From the NCBI GenBank assembly GCA_964537285.1, contig CAZHZT010000026.1, positions 1 through 55,484 on the forward strand: 55,484 nucleotides of DNA. Reading direction: 5' to 3'. Positions 44,891-52,354 of the stretch are shown in pieces. The translations under genes were made by a program, and so were the position numbers. The notes under the pieces are model-generated. The model searched no databases. It saw nothing but the letters and a program-made list of their open reading frames with translations, and was not told the origin of the DNA. This DNA comes from CAZHZT01 sp964537285 (GTDB lineage Bacteria; Bacteroidota; Bacteroidia; Chitinophagales; Saprospiraceae). The first letter of the stretch is position 1, and every line of letters begins with the position of its first letter.

Positions 44891-45526
44891 CTACTTACGC
44901 CGCTTACCTTTAGAACGGTGGCTCTTTCCGTTATTGCTACCATTCGTTCCACCACGTTTCTTTCTACGGCTAGAAGATGACAGGTTATCCAAAGAAGCGT
45001 TTTCGTTCATAGCCAGTTGGCTATTAGACAGAGAGTCCAGATCTCCTTTAATAACGTCATCACTCACATAGTGTTCTTTGTTCCATGTTCTGTAAGCAAG
45101 TTTCATATAGGAACCAATGACATTTACCAAGCCCTCTTTTACAGGCCCATCTTCCATTGAAATAGCTTTTTTGATAAGCCTTTGAACATGATGGCCATAA
45201 TGGCGGAAACGAGCAGCGAACTGAGGATAAGGAATGGGATCTGGTTTTTTGAAAGCCTTTTCAGGAGAAGGTACTTCACCGTTAGGAAGTGTTACTCCGG
45301 GAAGATCAAAGCCTGCGATTCTGAAAACGTGTTTCCAAAGTTTCACCCGATAGTCATCGATATTGCGGTTTTGAGGGTGCATTTGCTGCATTAAGTCCAC
45401 AATTTTTTCTACAAAGGCCTGACGTTCGACATCGGATTCCATTTCTTTGGCAAAATTAACCAATTGTTGTACGTTTCTGCCGTACTCAGGCATCACGAGG
45501 TCCTCTTTTTGAGAATTATATTCCAT
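44891..45526 (-). CDS. DUF4290 protein
   Basis: A 211 aa cytoplasmic helical protein. The first ~165 residues are DUF4290, recognised by LPEYGRN-like MPEYGRNVQQLVNFA, the QMHPQNRNIDDYRVKLWKHV helix and AYRTWNKEHYVSD. The C-terminal ~45 residues are disordered and strongly basic (SRRKKRGG..KSHRSKGKRRK), suggesting contact with nucleic acid or ribosome, which is inference. Function of the family is unknown. The conserved position just ahead of murA and the 41-base gap imply co-transcription. Confidence 0.85.
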   Translation of the reverse strand: MEYNSQKEDLVMPEYGRNVQQLVNFAKEMESDVERQAFVEKIVDLMQQMHPQNRNIDDYRVKLWKHVFRIAGFDLPGVTLPNGEVPSPEKAFKKPDPIPYPQFAARFRHYGHHVQRLIKKAISMEDGPVKEGLVNVIGSYMKLAYRTWNKEHYVSDDVIKGDLDSLSNSQLAMNENASLDNLSSSSRRKKRGGTNGSNNGKSHRSKGKRRK

Positions 45527-45864
45527 TTATTTGCACAATTTAAAATAGACAGTTTGAAGAATATTGTTCCTAATGCCCATTAGCGTAGGGAGAACAAATT
45601 TTCTTCATCTACAGAATTATTATTAAGGTGTTAAAAGTTCAATGAGCAAAGGTCAACACCGTCAGTGATTGATCGTCTTAAGGCTTATGGCCCTGGAATC
45701 ATTCACCTTTTACCATTGTTCTTTTAGTAACATTCAAATAGTACCCCCCGATTTGGGCAGTCATTTTTGGAGCGCTACTTCACTGGAAAGGCTCGTCTGG
45801 CTTCAAAACGAACTCTCCCAAATCAGAAGCCTATATTCTGGCTGTTAAGTAATTCACGGATTTG
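45527..45864. other. Gap between glmS and the DUF4290-murA operon
   Basis: This 338-base gap holds the promoter region of the DUF4290-murA operon and the 3' end of glmS. The only repeat recognised is a single family B end, AGTAATTCACGGATTT at 45848-45863 preceded by TA, five bases from the glmS stop; no opposite end is found. A loose GATTTGGG / CCCAAATC inverted pair lies at about 45753 and 45818. No gene is seen. Confidence 0.45.
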
Positions 45865-47703
45865 TTATTCGACAGTGACTGATTTCGCAAGATTTCTCGG
45901 TTGATCCACGTTGCATCCTCTCATTACAGCAATATGATAAGACAAGAGTTGCAAAGGAACGACAGATAAAAGGGGCGTCAAAGGTTCATCTGTAGATGGA
46001 ATTTCTATGGAGTAGTCCGCCAATTTACTGATAGCAGTGTCGCCTTCATTTACGATAGCAATAACGATGCCTTTTCTTGCTTTTACTTCCTGAATATTGC
46101 TATAAATTTTATCGTAGGCACTTTTGTTCGTGGCAATAACAATAACAGGCATATTTTCATCAATCAAGGCGATCGGTCCATGCTTCATTTCTGCTGCAGG
46201 ATAGCCTTCAGCGTGAATATACGATATTTCTTTTAATTTAAGAGCGCCTTCCAAAGCTACCGGGAAATTGTAGCCTCGTCCCAGATAAAGCGCATTACTA
46301 GCATTTTTGATTTCGCTGGCGATGTATTCCACCTTGGAATTATTGTCCAAAACCCGAGCAATTTTTTCTGGAATTTGCTCCATTTCAGAAAGTAACTGGT
46401 GGTAATATGGTTTTGGAATGGTGCCTCTACGATACCCAAGATTTAAAGCCATCAAAGTAAGTAATGCGATTTGGCTGGTAAAAGATTTAGTGGAAGCCAC
46501 TCCAATCTCAGGGCCAGCATGAATGTAGGAACCTGAGTCCGTCATGCGAGCAATAGAAGAACCTACAACATTTACAATTCCGTATATGAGTGCTCCTTTA
46601 TCTTTTGCAAGCTCTAAAGCAGCTAGAGTATCCGCAGTTTCTCCGGATTGAGACAGAGCGATCACCACATCATTTTCATCGATAATTGGGTTTCGATAGC
46701 GCAATTCCGATGCATATTCTACTTCGGTAGGGATTCTGGCCAAGTCTTCGAGGAGGTATTCCCCGATAAGTCCGGCATGCCATGAAGTTCCACAGCCCGC
46801 TAAAATAAAGCGCTTGGCCCTTTCAATGCGTTTCCGATTTTCCTCAACACCTCCTAATCTTACCCAGCCATTAGCCGCACTAATCCGGCCACGCATACAA
46901 TCACCAACGGTTTTGGGTTGTTCGTGGATTTCTTTGAGCATAAAGTAATCATAGCCCCCCTTTTCAAGGGCCTCAATTTTCATTTCAAGTTGTTGAACAA
47001 AAGGCGTTTGTACTTCATTTTCGATCGTTTTGATCTCGATTTTGCCCTCTGAATCCACAACTGCAATTTCTTCATCATTTAAATATACGACACGTTGGGT
47101 ATGCTCTGCAATAGGTGATGCATCCGAAGCCAGAACAAACTCACCTTCTCCGATACCGATAACGATTGGGCTAGCTTTGCGAGCGGCCACTAATTTATTG
47201 GGCTCATTCCTGTCCATAACGACGATAGCGTAAGCACCAATTACTTTTGACAAGGCCACGCGAACGGCTTCTTCGATTGGCAGGTTTTCTTTATCTTGAA
47301 TCTCCTCAATGAGGTGAACGAGTACTTCCGTATCCGTTTCGCTCACGAATTGATGTCCTTCTTTTTCGAGGGCTTCTTTGATCAGGTTGTAATTCTCGAT
47401 GATCCCATTATGAACAATGGCTACTCTTCCTTTACCCGAAAGATGTGGATGGGCATTAACATCATTAGGTTTTCCATGTGTTGCCCATCTTGTATGGCCA
47501 AGCCCAATAAGGCCCTTAGGTTCATTTCCCTTTACATTGGCGACCAGGTCATTAACCTTACCTTTTTTCTTAAAAACCTCTAGTTCACCATTCAAAACAG
47601 CGACTCCAGCGCTATCGTACCCCCGGTATTCCAAACGCTTAAGCCCTTTTATTAATATTGGATAAGCTTGCCTTTTTCCAATGTAAGCAACTATTCCGCA
47701 CAT
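45865..47703 (-). CDS. glmS: Glutamine-fructose-6-phosphate aminotransferase
   Basis: GlmS makes glucosamine-6-phosphate from fructose-6-phosphate and glutamine, feeding peptidoglycan and LPS. The 612 aa protein begins MCGIVAYIGKRQA, so Cys2 becomes the N-terminal nucleophile of the glutaminase domain, with GYDSAGVAV and GHTRWATHG following. The isomerase half has two SIS domains: FILAGCGTSWHAG (near 302), SQSGETADT (near 355) and the C-terminal DQPRNLAKSVTVE tail with the catalytic Lys. It starts 9 bases after the DUF4270 lipoprotein gene and so is second in that operon. No glmS ribozyme is visible ahead of it. Confidence 0.96.
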   Translation of the reverse strand: MCGIVAYIGKRQAYPILIKGLKRLEYRGYDSAGVAVLNGELEVFKKKGKVNDLVANVKGNEPKGLIGLGHTRWATHGKPNDVNAHPHLSGKGRVAIVHNGIIENYNLIKEALEKEGHQFVSETDTEVLVHLIEEIQDKENLPIEEAVRVALSKVIGAYAIVVMDRNEPNKLVAARKASPIVIGIGEGEFVLASDASPIAEHTQRVVYLNDEEIAVVDSEGKIEIKTIENEVQTPFVQQLEMKIEALEKGGYDYFMLKEIHEQPKTVGDCMRGRISAANGWVRLGGVEENRKRIERAKRFILAGCGTSWHAGLIGEYLLEDLARIPTEVEYASELRYRNPIIDENDVVIALSQSGETADTLAALELAKDKGALIYGIVNVVGSSIARMTDSGSYIHAGPEIGVASTKSFTSQIALLTLMALNLGYRRGTIPKPYYHQLLSEMEQIPEKIARVLDNNSKVEYIASEIKNASNALYLGRGYNFPVALEGALKLKEISYIHAEGYPAAEMKHGPIALIDENMPVIVIATNKSAYDKIYSNIQEVKARKGIVIAIVNEGDTAISKLADYSIEIPSTDEPLTPLLSVVPLQLLSYHIAVMRGCNVDQPRNLAKSVTVE

Positions 47704-47712
47704 AGAATTGAT

Positions 47713-49053
47713 TTAATTGATTTTTGTATAAGTTACTCTAAGTTCAACAGGAGCGTTCGTTGCACCCGGCCCAGAAATGATCACTCTGTTTGGTGTTTCC
47801 GGGCGAAAAGCGGCTCCTATAATTATTCGGTTATCGCTATTCCCTTCTATTACGTTTTGTAGGTAAGCCGCTATATTCAAAGTGTAAGAGTTGGGGTTAC
47901 TATCGTCATCAAGTACTCCTCCAAATCCATTTCTCAAGGAAGTAAGCACCGCGTTTACCCGGCCAAAATCTAAACCATTTGTAAAGAACTGAATATCTTC
48001 AATTTGTTCAAGGCCTCCATTTTCATCATATTTGTAGGCAAGCAATTGATCAATTAAGGGAAAGCTTCCTATATCAGATAGTTCAGAGCTTAGTACCAGC
48101 TCTGCTTTATTAATCTCTACCCCTTGAAGGTCTTCTAGTGCCGGCAACTGTAGTTCTAGGTTCACACCTGCCATACCTTGCAAGTACAAAGAAGAAACAG
48201 TATCGGACGGCACATTGTTCTCAAGGGCGGCCTCGACGGCAGTAGCCGTATAATCATGCTCAAATGTAGTCATTTTTGCTAAATTTCCTGCAAAGAAAAA
48301 GTTATAAGAACTCGAAAGAGTATCATCTTGCAAATAAGACAGTTCAATAAAGGAGCCATCGATATTAAATGAAAGCATATAGTTGGTTTCTGATTCAGGG
48401 ACAATAGCGATTCCCTTAAATGCATCAAAAAAATCATCATTCGATTCATAGGCGGTTGGGTCGAGTTCGAGCATTTGTTGACCAAAAGCTTCTGAGAGTG
48501 GAAGTCTTAGTACCTGCGTGGAGTCATCAATTTCAGAAGCAACGATAGCGGTATCACCTATTAGTTGCCTGGTTTGAAAGCTTTGTGGAGCGTAATAAGT
48601 TTCTTCGCGGTCGAGCTCATCTTCTAATTCATAAACGCCTATTGAAATAGGCTGATCTAGATTTAACCCATACGTTTCGTCCGTTCTGACAGCAAGCACC
48701 AGTTCCACTTTATCGAGTACCACTCGTCCTTGATCTACCCCTTCCAGAAAACTTGGATTGGCAACAGAAAGGCCCATTTGAGAATATATAACAGCCTTGG
48801 CTTTCCCAAATAAAGGATCGAGGAAATCCCCGCATAAATAGGAGAACCTTTGAAATCCAGGCTGGTATACAATCACAGAATCGGCGTTAAGGGTCTTGGC
48901 TTCAATAGCAAACGTATCTGAAAAAAAGAAGGAAGCTTGATCATCAGACAGCAGGTCTTCTCCAATAATAGATGGTTCATTACAAGCCCCTAAAAAAAGA
49001 ACCGGAATAGAAAGAGCTAAAAGGTAAAACTGAATTCGTTTCAAAATATTCAT
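47713..49053 (-). CDS. DUF4270 lipoprotein
   Basis: A 446 aa lipoprotein with signal peptide and lipobox LFLGAC (Cys24). The mature protein begins NEPSIIGEDLL, the usual opening of DUF4270, followed by a beta-rich body with SVIVYQPGFQRFSYLCGDFLDPLFGKAKAVIYSQ near residue 60, a family hallmark. Family function is unknown; many members are outer-membrane associated in Bacteroidota. glmS follows after 9 bases, and the starch-synthase-like gene lies upstream. This DUF4270-glmS order recurs in the phylum, which hints at a link to cell envelope sugar supply but does not prove it. Confidence 0.88.
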   Translation of the reverse strand: MNILKRIQFYLLALSIPVLFLGACNEPSIIGEDLLSDDQASFFFSDTFAIEAKTLNADSVIVYQPGFQRFSYLCGDFLDPLFGKAKAVIYSQMGLSVANPSFLEGVDQGRVVLDKVELVLAVRTDETYGLNLDQPISIGVYELEDELDREETYYAPQSFQTRQLIGDTAIVASEIDDSTQVLRLPLSEAFGQQMLELDPTAYESNDDFFDAFKGIAIVPESETNYMLSFNIDGSFIELSYLQDDTLSSSYNFFFAGNLAKMTTFEHDYTATAVEAALENNVPSDTVSSLYLQGMAGVNLELQLPALEDLQGVEINKAELVLSSELSDIGSFPLIDQLLAYKYDENGGLEQIEDIQFFTNGLDFGRVNAVLTSLRNGFGGVLDDDSNPNSYTLNIAAYLQNVIEGNSDNRIIIGAAFRPETPNRVIISGPGATNAPVELRVTYTKIN

Positions 49054-49170
49054 AAAATTTTCAGGATTTGAAGCATTTATCGTTTAAGTTGCGATTTATC
49101 TGAAAAAAGGGAATGCGTCGCTCTTTTGATGCAAGATCAATGATTTCTTTCAAAATATCTTCTTATTTTA

Positions 49171-49442
49171 GTTCTTTGACATAAGTAGTTCACGGAATTA
49201 AACTACATAAAGATATGATGCTCTTTTGCGCTGACTCTGCGTTGCTCAAAGCCTTACTTAACAAAGGCTAAGCGCGGTTCTCGCGCCTTGATTCAGCGCA
49301 AAATAGCTATCATCTGTTTGGTAGCCCAATTCCGTGAACTACTTAAATTGTGAAAAAATGGAACTTCAAAATGATGAGCCTTTCAGCCACAAGAGCATTC
49401 AAGGCTTATCATTTTGAAGTTCCACACAATTTGTCAAAGAAC
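49171..49442. repeat. Family A hairpin (A8) interrupted by a family B element
   Basis: The A element starts at 49171 (GTTCTTTGACA) and ends at 49442 (TGTCAAAGAAC) but is interrupted after ..GACATA at 49183 by the B element at 49184-49343. Deleting the B element and one TA copy gives GACATAAATTGTG, the exact consensus of the intact copies. The loop reads TTTCAGCCACAAGAGCATTC. Confidence 0.9.
49184..49343. repeat. Family B element (B4), 160 bp, inserted in A8
   Basis: Ends AGTAGTTCACGG and CCGTGAACTACT with flanking TA at 49182-49183 and 49344-49345. It is the reverse complement of B2 (39188-39347) apart from about six changes. TA duplication is the signature of IS630/Tc1/mariner-type transposition, so this is a MITE-like non-autonomous element. 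Confidence 0.9.
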
Positions 49443-49591
49443 GCTTACTTTTTTCTTATCATCGCAATGTGGGTTAAATAAGAGTGCAACGGCGGTTGAA
49501 TTATTGAACGCAAAGAAACGATCATATTTTGAATAAAAGTATCTTAATAGGTAGGATATGGTTGCATCTCAAAAAAAAACATCAGACCGTA

Positions 49592-49683
49592 AGTAGGTAA
49601 TTTACAGAATCAGGCTACCCAACATAAGTCATCCCGAAAATTCGGGATGACTTATGTTGGGTAGCCTGATTCTGTAAATTGCT
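49592..49683. repeat. TA-flanked perfect palindrome with family D core (B5/D4)
   Basis: A 92 bp element, AGTAGGTAATTTACAGAATC to the matching complement ending in GCT, flanked by TA at 49590-49591 and 49684-49685. The ends are B-like; the centre is the family D core ATAAGTCATCCCGAA / TTCGGGATGACTTAT. It lies 10 bases past the stop of the starch-synthase-like gene and joins two repeat families in one unit. Confidence 0.85.
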
Positions 49684-49693
49684 TATTTAAAGT

Positions 49694-50512
49694 TTATTGT
49701 TCTACTTCTGCAAAAAGTGAATGATAAAAATCAATGTAATTCTTAATCCCTTCATCTCCCTCTTGATAAGATAAAACAGGTTTTTCTAATTGCGCCAAAG
49801 CCTTATCCACAGATTCACTAAGATTCGGACTTGCCGTAATTAAGGCATCTGCATGTGCCATAGCTCCTTTATGCAAAGTAACACCTTCTCCGTTTTGATA
49901 ATCCTTCAGGTCCCCTTCAGATAGATTATTGATAGAAGCATTAGGGATGAATTGCTCCCCGAAAGAATGATTCAACTTATCTTCATAGATTGAGTATACG
50001 ACCTTTGAATTCTTAAAAAGAGCTTCGTTATTGTAGGCCGTTTTGATGTACAGAGGAACCAAGCTGGTCATCCAGCCGTGGCAATGGATAACATCAGGTG
50101 GCCAGCCGAATTTTTTAACGGTTTCAATAACTCCTTTACAGAAGAATACCATTCTTTCTGCATTATCTTTGAAAGGTTTACCCTTATCATCCGCGAACAT
50201 GTTTTTGCGTTTGAAGAAATCTTCGTTGTCCAGGAAATAAACCTGCATCTTTGCTCCAGGCAGCGAAGCGACTTTAATGATAAGCGGGAAGTCATCATCA
50301 TTCACAATAATGTTCATTCCGGATAAGCGAACAACCTCATGCAGGCGATGCCTGCGTTCATTAATGGAGCCATACCGGGGCATCAAAACCCGAATTTCCA
50401 TCCCATCCCCTTTGATATATTCTGGCAGTTTACGAGCGATTTCCGCGATTTCTGATTCGGCAGTGTAAGGCTTCATCTCCTGGGTAATTATCAGAACTTT
50501 CTTCTTCTCCAT
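49694..50512 (-). CDS. Short starch/glycogen synthase-like protein (GT5 N-domain only)
   Basis: The 272 aa protein matches only the N-terminal Rossmann domain of GT5 glycogen synthases: VLIITQEMKPYTAESEIAEIARKLPEYI (1-30), MEIRVLMPRYGSINER, and DVIHCHGWMTSLVPLYIKT near 140. The ADP-glucose-binding K-x-G-G motif of GlgA (KTGGLADV in E. coli) is replaced by AESEIAEI, and the whole C-terminal nucleotide-binding domain is absent (E. coli GlgA is 477 aa). Catalysis as a normal glycogen synthase is therefore unlikely. Similar short proteins next to panC and glmS occur in other Bacteroidota. It diverges from panC; a TAACTTTG promoter box is upstream. Confidence 0.8.
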   Translation of the reverse strand: MEKKKVLIITQEMKPYTAESEIAEIARKLPEYIKGDGMEIRVLMPRYGSINERRHRLHEVVRLSGMNIIVNDDDFPLIIKVASLPGAKMQVYFLDNEDFFKRKNMFADDKGKPFKDNAERMVFFCKGVIETVKKFGWPPDVIHCHGWMTSLVPLYIKTAYNNEALFKNSKVVYSIYEDKLNHSFGEQFIPNASINNLSEGDLKDYQNGEGVTLHKGAMAHADALITASPNLSESVDKALAQLEKPVLSYQEGDEGIKNYIDFYHSLFAEVEQ

Positions 50513-50605
50513 ATTTCAATCATTGAACTTTTAAAAAATACTCTCAAACAGCAATTCACTAAAGCAAAACGCTGATCAAATTATTTTATTTGAAAATAAG
50601 ATTTG

Positions 50606-50613
50606 CAAAGTTA
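50606..50613 (-). promoter_or_regulatory. Putative -7 box of the starch-synthase-like gene
   Basis: The minus strand reads TAACTTTG (TAnnTTTG), about 95 bases ahead of the ATG at 50512, in the divergent gap with panC. The identical octamer precedes rpsA. Confidence 0.5.
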
Positions 50614-50668
50614 CAAAAAATTAACGAAAATTCCGTTGTTTTGCGCCGCTCAAATTTATGTGTAAACT

Positions 50669-51550
50669 ATGCTCTTATTTGAAACTAATAAGAAACTAGC
50701 TGATTTTATAAGCTCTCAAAAGAAAATTGGTAAATCTATCGGTTTTGTTCCCACCATGGGGGCCTTGCACGAAGGTCATATATCTCTCCTTAACAAAGCC
50801 AATCAGTATTGCGATGTGAGCGTGTGCAGTATCTTCATAAATCCTACCCAGTTCAATGAAACCAAAGACCTTGACTCCTACCCAAGAACCCTTAAAGAAG
50901 ACAAGAAGCTTTTGGAAAAAGCTGGCGCAAAAGGGTTATTCTACCCATCTGTAAGTGAAATTTACCCTCAAGGCTTAAAAAGTAACTTAAGTATCGACTT
51001 AGGAGGGCTGGAAAACCCAATGGAGGGCAAATTCCGTCCAGGCCATTTTGAAGGAGTAATTCAAGTAGTGAACAGGCTCCTGGATATCGTGCAGCCCGAT
51101 TCCCTTTTTATGGGCCAAAAGGATTTTCAGCAGTTTTCTGTGATCAGACGGATGCTTCAATTTGTTCATACCTCCGTTCGCCTTATAATGGGGACTACTA
51201 AAAGAGAAGCGGACGGTCTGGCGATGAGTTCAAGGAACCGAAGGCTAAGCCCCGCGAACAGAAGAAAAGCTCCTGTTATTTTCCAAACATTAAAAAATGC
51301 TAAAGAAGAGTGTGACTTTCTACCCATTGAGCAAGTCTTAAAGAACGCGGTGAATCACCTAAGCATTCCAGGTTTCCGACTAGAATATTTCGAAATAGTA
51401 GATGGTTTTACTCTCCAAAGTATCAATTCGTTAGATGAATCAGAAGTGGTCGTTGCCTGCTTAGCGATCTGGGCAGGTGATGTTCGCTTGATAGATAACC
51501 ATATTATAAAAGGAGAAGATCTCCTAGTGCTTCAGGAACTAGTATCTTAA
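50669..51550 (+). CDS. panC: Pantothenate synthetase
   Basis: PanC condenses pantoate and beta-alanine with ATP to give pantothenate. The 293 aa protein has FVPTMGALHEGHISLL (HIGH-like motif, near 27), FINPTQFNETKDLDSYPRT (near 63), FMGQKDFQQFSVIRRM (near 150) and the KMSKS equivalent MSSRNRRLSP near 190. It should be co-regulated with panD, which supplies beta-alanine and lies 297 bases downstream in the same direction; the gap is filled by a family A repeat. Start ATG 50669 gives MLLFET. Confidence 0.95.
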   Translation: MLLFETNKKLADFISSQKKIGKSIGFVPTMGALHEGHISLLNKANQYCDVSVCSIFINPTQFNETKDLDSYPRTLKEDKKLLEKAGAKGLFYPSVSEIYPQGLKSNLSIDLGGLENPMEGKFRPGHFEGVIQVVNRLLDIVQPDSLFMGQKDFQQFSVIRRMLQFVHTSVRLIMGTTKREADGLAMSSRNRRLSPANRRKAPVIFQTLKNAKEECDFLPIEQVLKNAVNHLSIPGFRLEYFEIVDGFTLQSINSLDESEVVVACLAIWAGDVRLIDNHIIKGEDLLVLQELVS

Positions 51551-51663
51551 AAAAATAGCCTTATTACCTGTAAGGCCCCGTAAAAAAACGGAGACTCTTT
51601 TAAAAGTAGGCATTGTAATAGGTGAACTTACAAAATAAAAATCTGTTTCATAAAAAATCGCAT

Positions 51664-51700
51664 TCTTTGACAAATGGTGTAGAGCTTCAAAAGTTATGTC
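51664..51700. repeat. Decayed partial family A copy
   Basis: TTCTTTGACAAATGGTGTAG followed by AGCTTCAAAAGTTATGTC keeps both ends of a family A element but nothing of the core, as if the central hairpin had been deleted. It lies directly before the full copy A9. Confidence 0.5.
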
Positions 51701-51711
51701 AAAAAATTAAG

Positions 51712-51820
51712 GTTCTTTGACATAAATTGTGATAAAATGAAGTTTAAAAATGATAACCCCTTCAGCCACCAGGGCATTCAGGTTTATCATTTTTAAACTC
51801 CACACAATTTGTCAAAGAAC
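51712..51820. repeat. Family A hairpin repeat (A9) between panC and panD
   Basis: A 109 bp copy, GTTCTTTGACATAAATTG to CAATTTGTCAAAGAAC. Its arms read AAGTTTAAAAATGATAA against TTATCATTTTTAAACT, where other copies have AACTTCAAAATGATAA; both arms changed together, so pairing is kept. It lies 28 bases before the panD ATG, inside a presumed operon. Confidence 0.88.
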
Positions 51821-51847
51821 GAGAACTAAAAATCGAAAACAACCAAA

Positions 51848-52198
51848 ATGCTAATTCAAATTTTTAAATCTAAAATACATCGCGCGACTATCACTGAAGC
51901 CAACTTGAACTACGTTGGCAGCATTACCATAGACGAAGACCTAATGGATGCCGTCAATCTAATTGAAGGAGAGCGCGTGCAGGTAGTAAATAATAATAAC
52001 GGAGAACGACTTGAAACCTACATCATCAAAGGAGAACGAGGTTCAGGAACTCTATGCCTGAATGGAGCTGCGGCAAGAAAAGCTGAAGTAGGAGACACAG
52101 TCATTATCATTGCCTACGCCTACATGACTCCTGAGGAAGCTAAGCATTTCCAGCCTAAAGTTGTTTTTCCTAATGAACAAAATCAGCTAAGTAACTAA
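51848..52198 (+). CDS. panD: Aspartate 1-decarboxylase
   Basis: PanD makes beta-alanine from aspartate for pantothenate synthesis. The 116 aa proenzyme has the self-cleavage site Gly24-Ser25 in NYVGSITIDEDLM, where Ser25 becomes the pyruvoyl cofactor. YIIKGERGSGTLCLNGAAARKAEVGD (near 58-84) is the strongly conserved active-site region. Length is typical. It follows panC after 297 bases with an intervening family A repeat, and precedes a family C hairpin, so expression relative to panC may differ from a simple operon. Confidence 0.95.
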   Translation: MLIQIFKSKIHRATITEANLNYVGSITIDEDLMDAVNLIEGERVQVVNNNNGERLETYIIKGERGSGTLCLNGAAARKAEVGDTVIIIAYAYMTPEEAKHFQPKVVFPNEQNQLSN

Positions 52199-52212
52199 AA
52201 GCTCTCGGGAGG

Positions 52213-52293
52213 AATATTTTTCATTGGAGAGGTTCTTTTTTAATAATATTCTTCGAAAAGCCTTAAAAAAGAACCTCTCCAATGAAAAATATT
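52213..52293. terminator. Family C-like hairpin after panD
   Basis: AATATTTTTCATTGGAGAGG and following GTTCTTTTTTAA pair with the complement on the right across a loop containing ATTCTTCGAAAAG, the family C centre. It starts 14 bases past the panD stop. A single family A end, GTCAAAGAAC, follows at 52304-52313. It may terminate panD ahead of the next gene. Confidence 0.7.
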
Positions 52294-52354
52294 TCTTATT
52301 AAAGTCAAAGAACGGCTTTTTGAACATCCTTTAGCAACTTTTAAATTTATTCCA

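Noticed and set aside
47704..47712. glmS ribozyme or riboswitch ahead of glmS
   Set aside because: Only 9 bases separate glmS from the upstream gene; there is no room for one.
13688..51820. Family A repeats as a CRISPR array
   Set aside because: Copies are dispersed over tens of kilobases, are palindromic and long, and are not regularly spaced with unique spacers; no cas gene is present.
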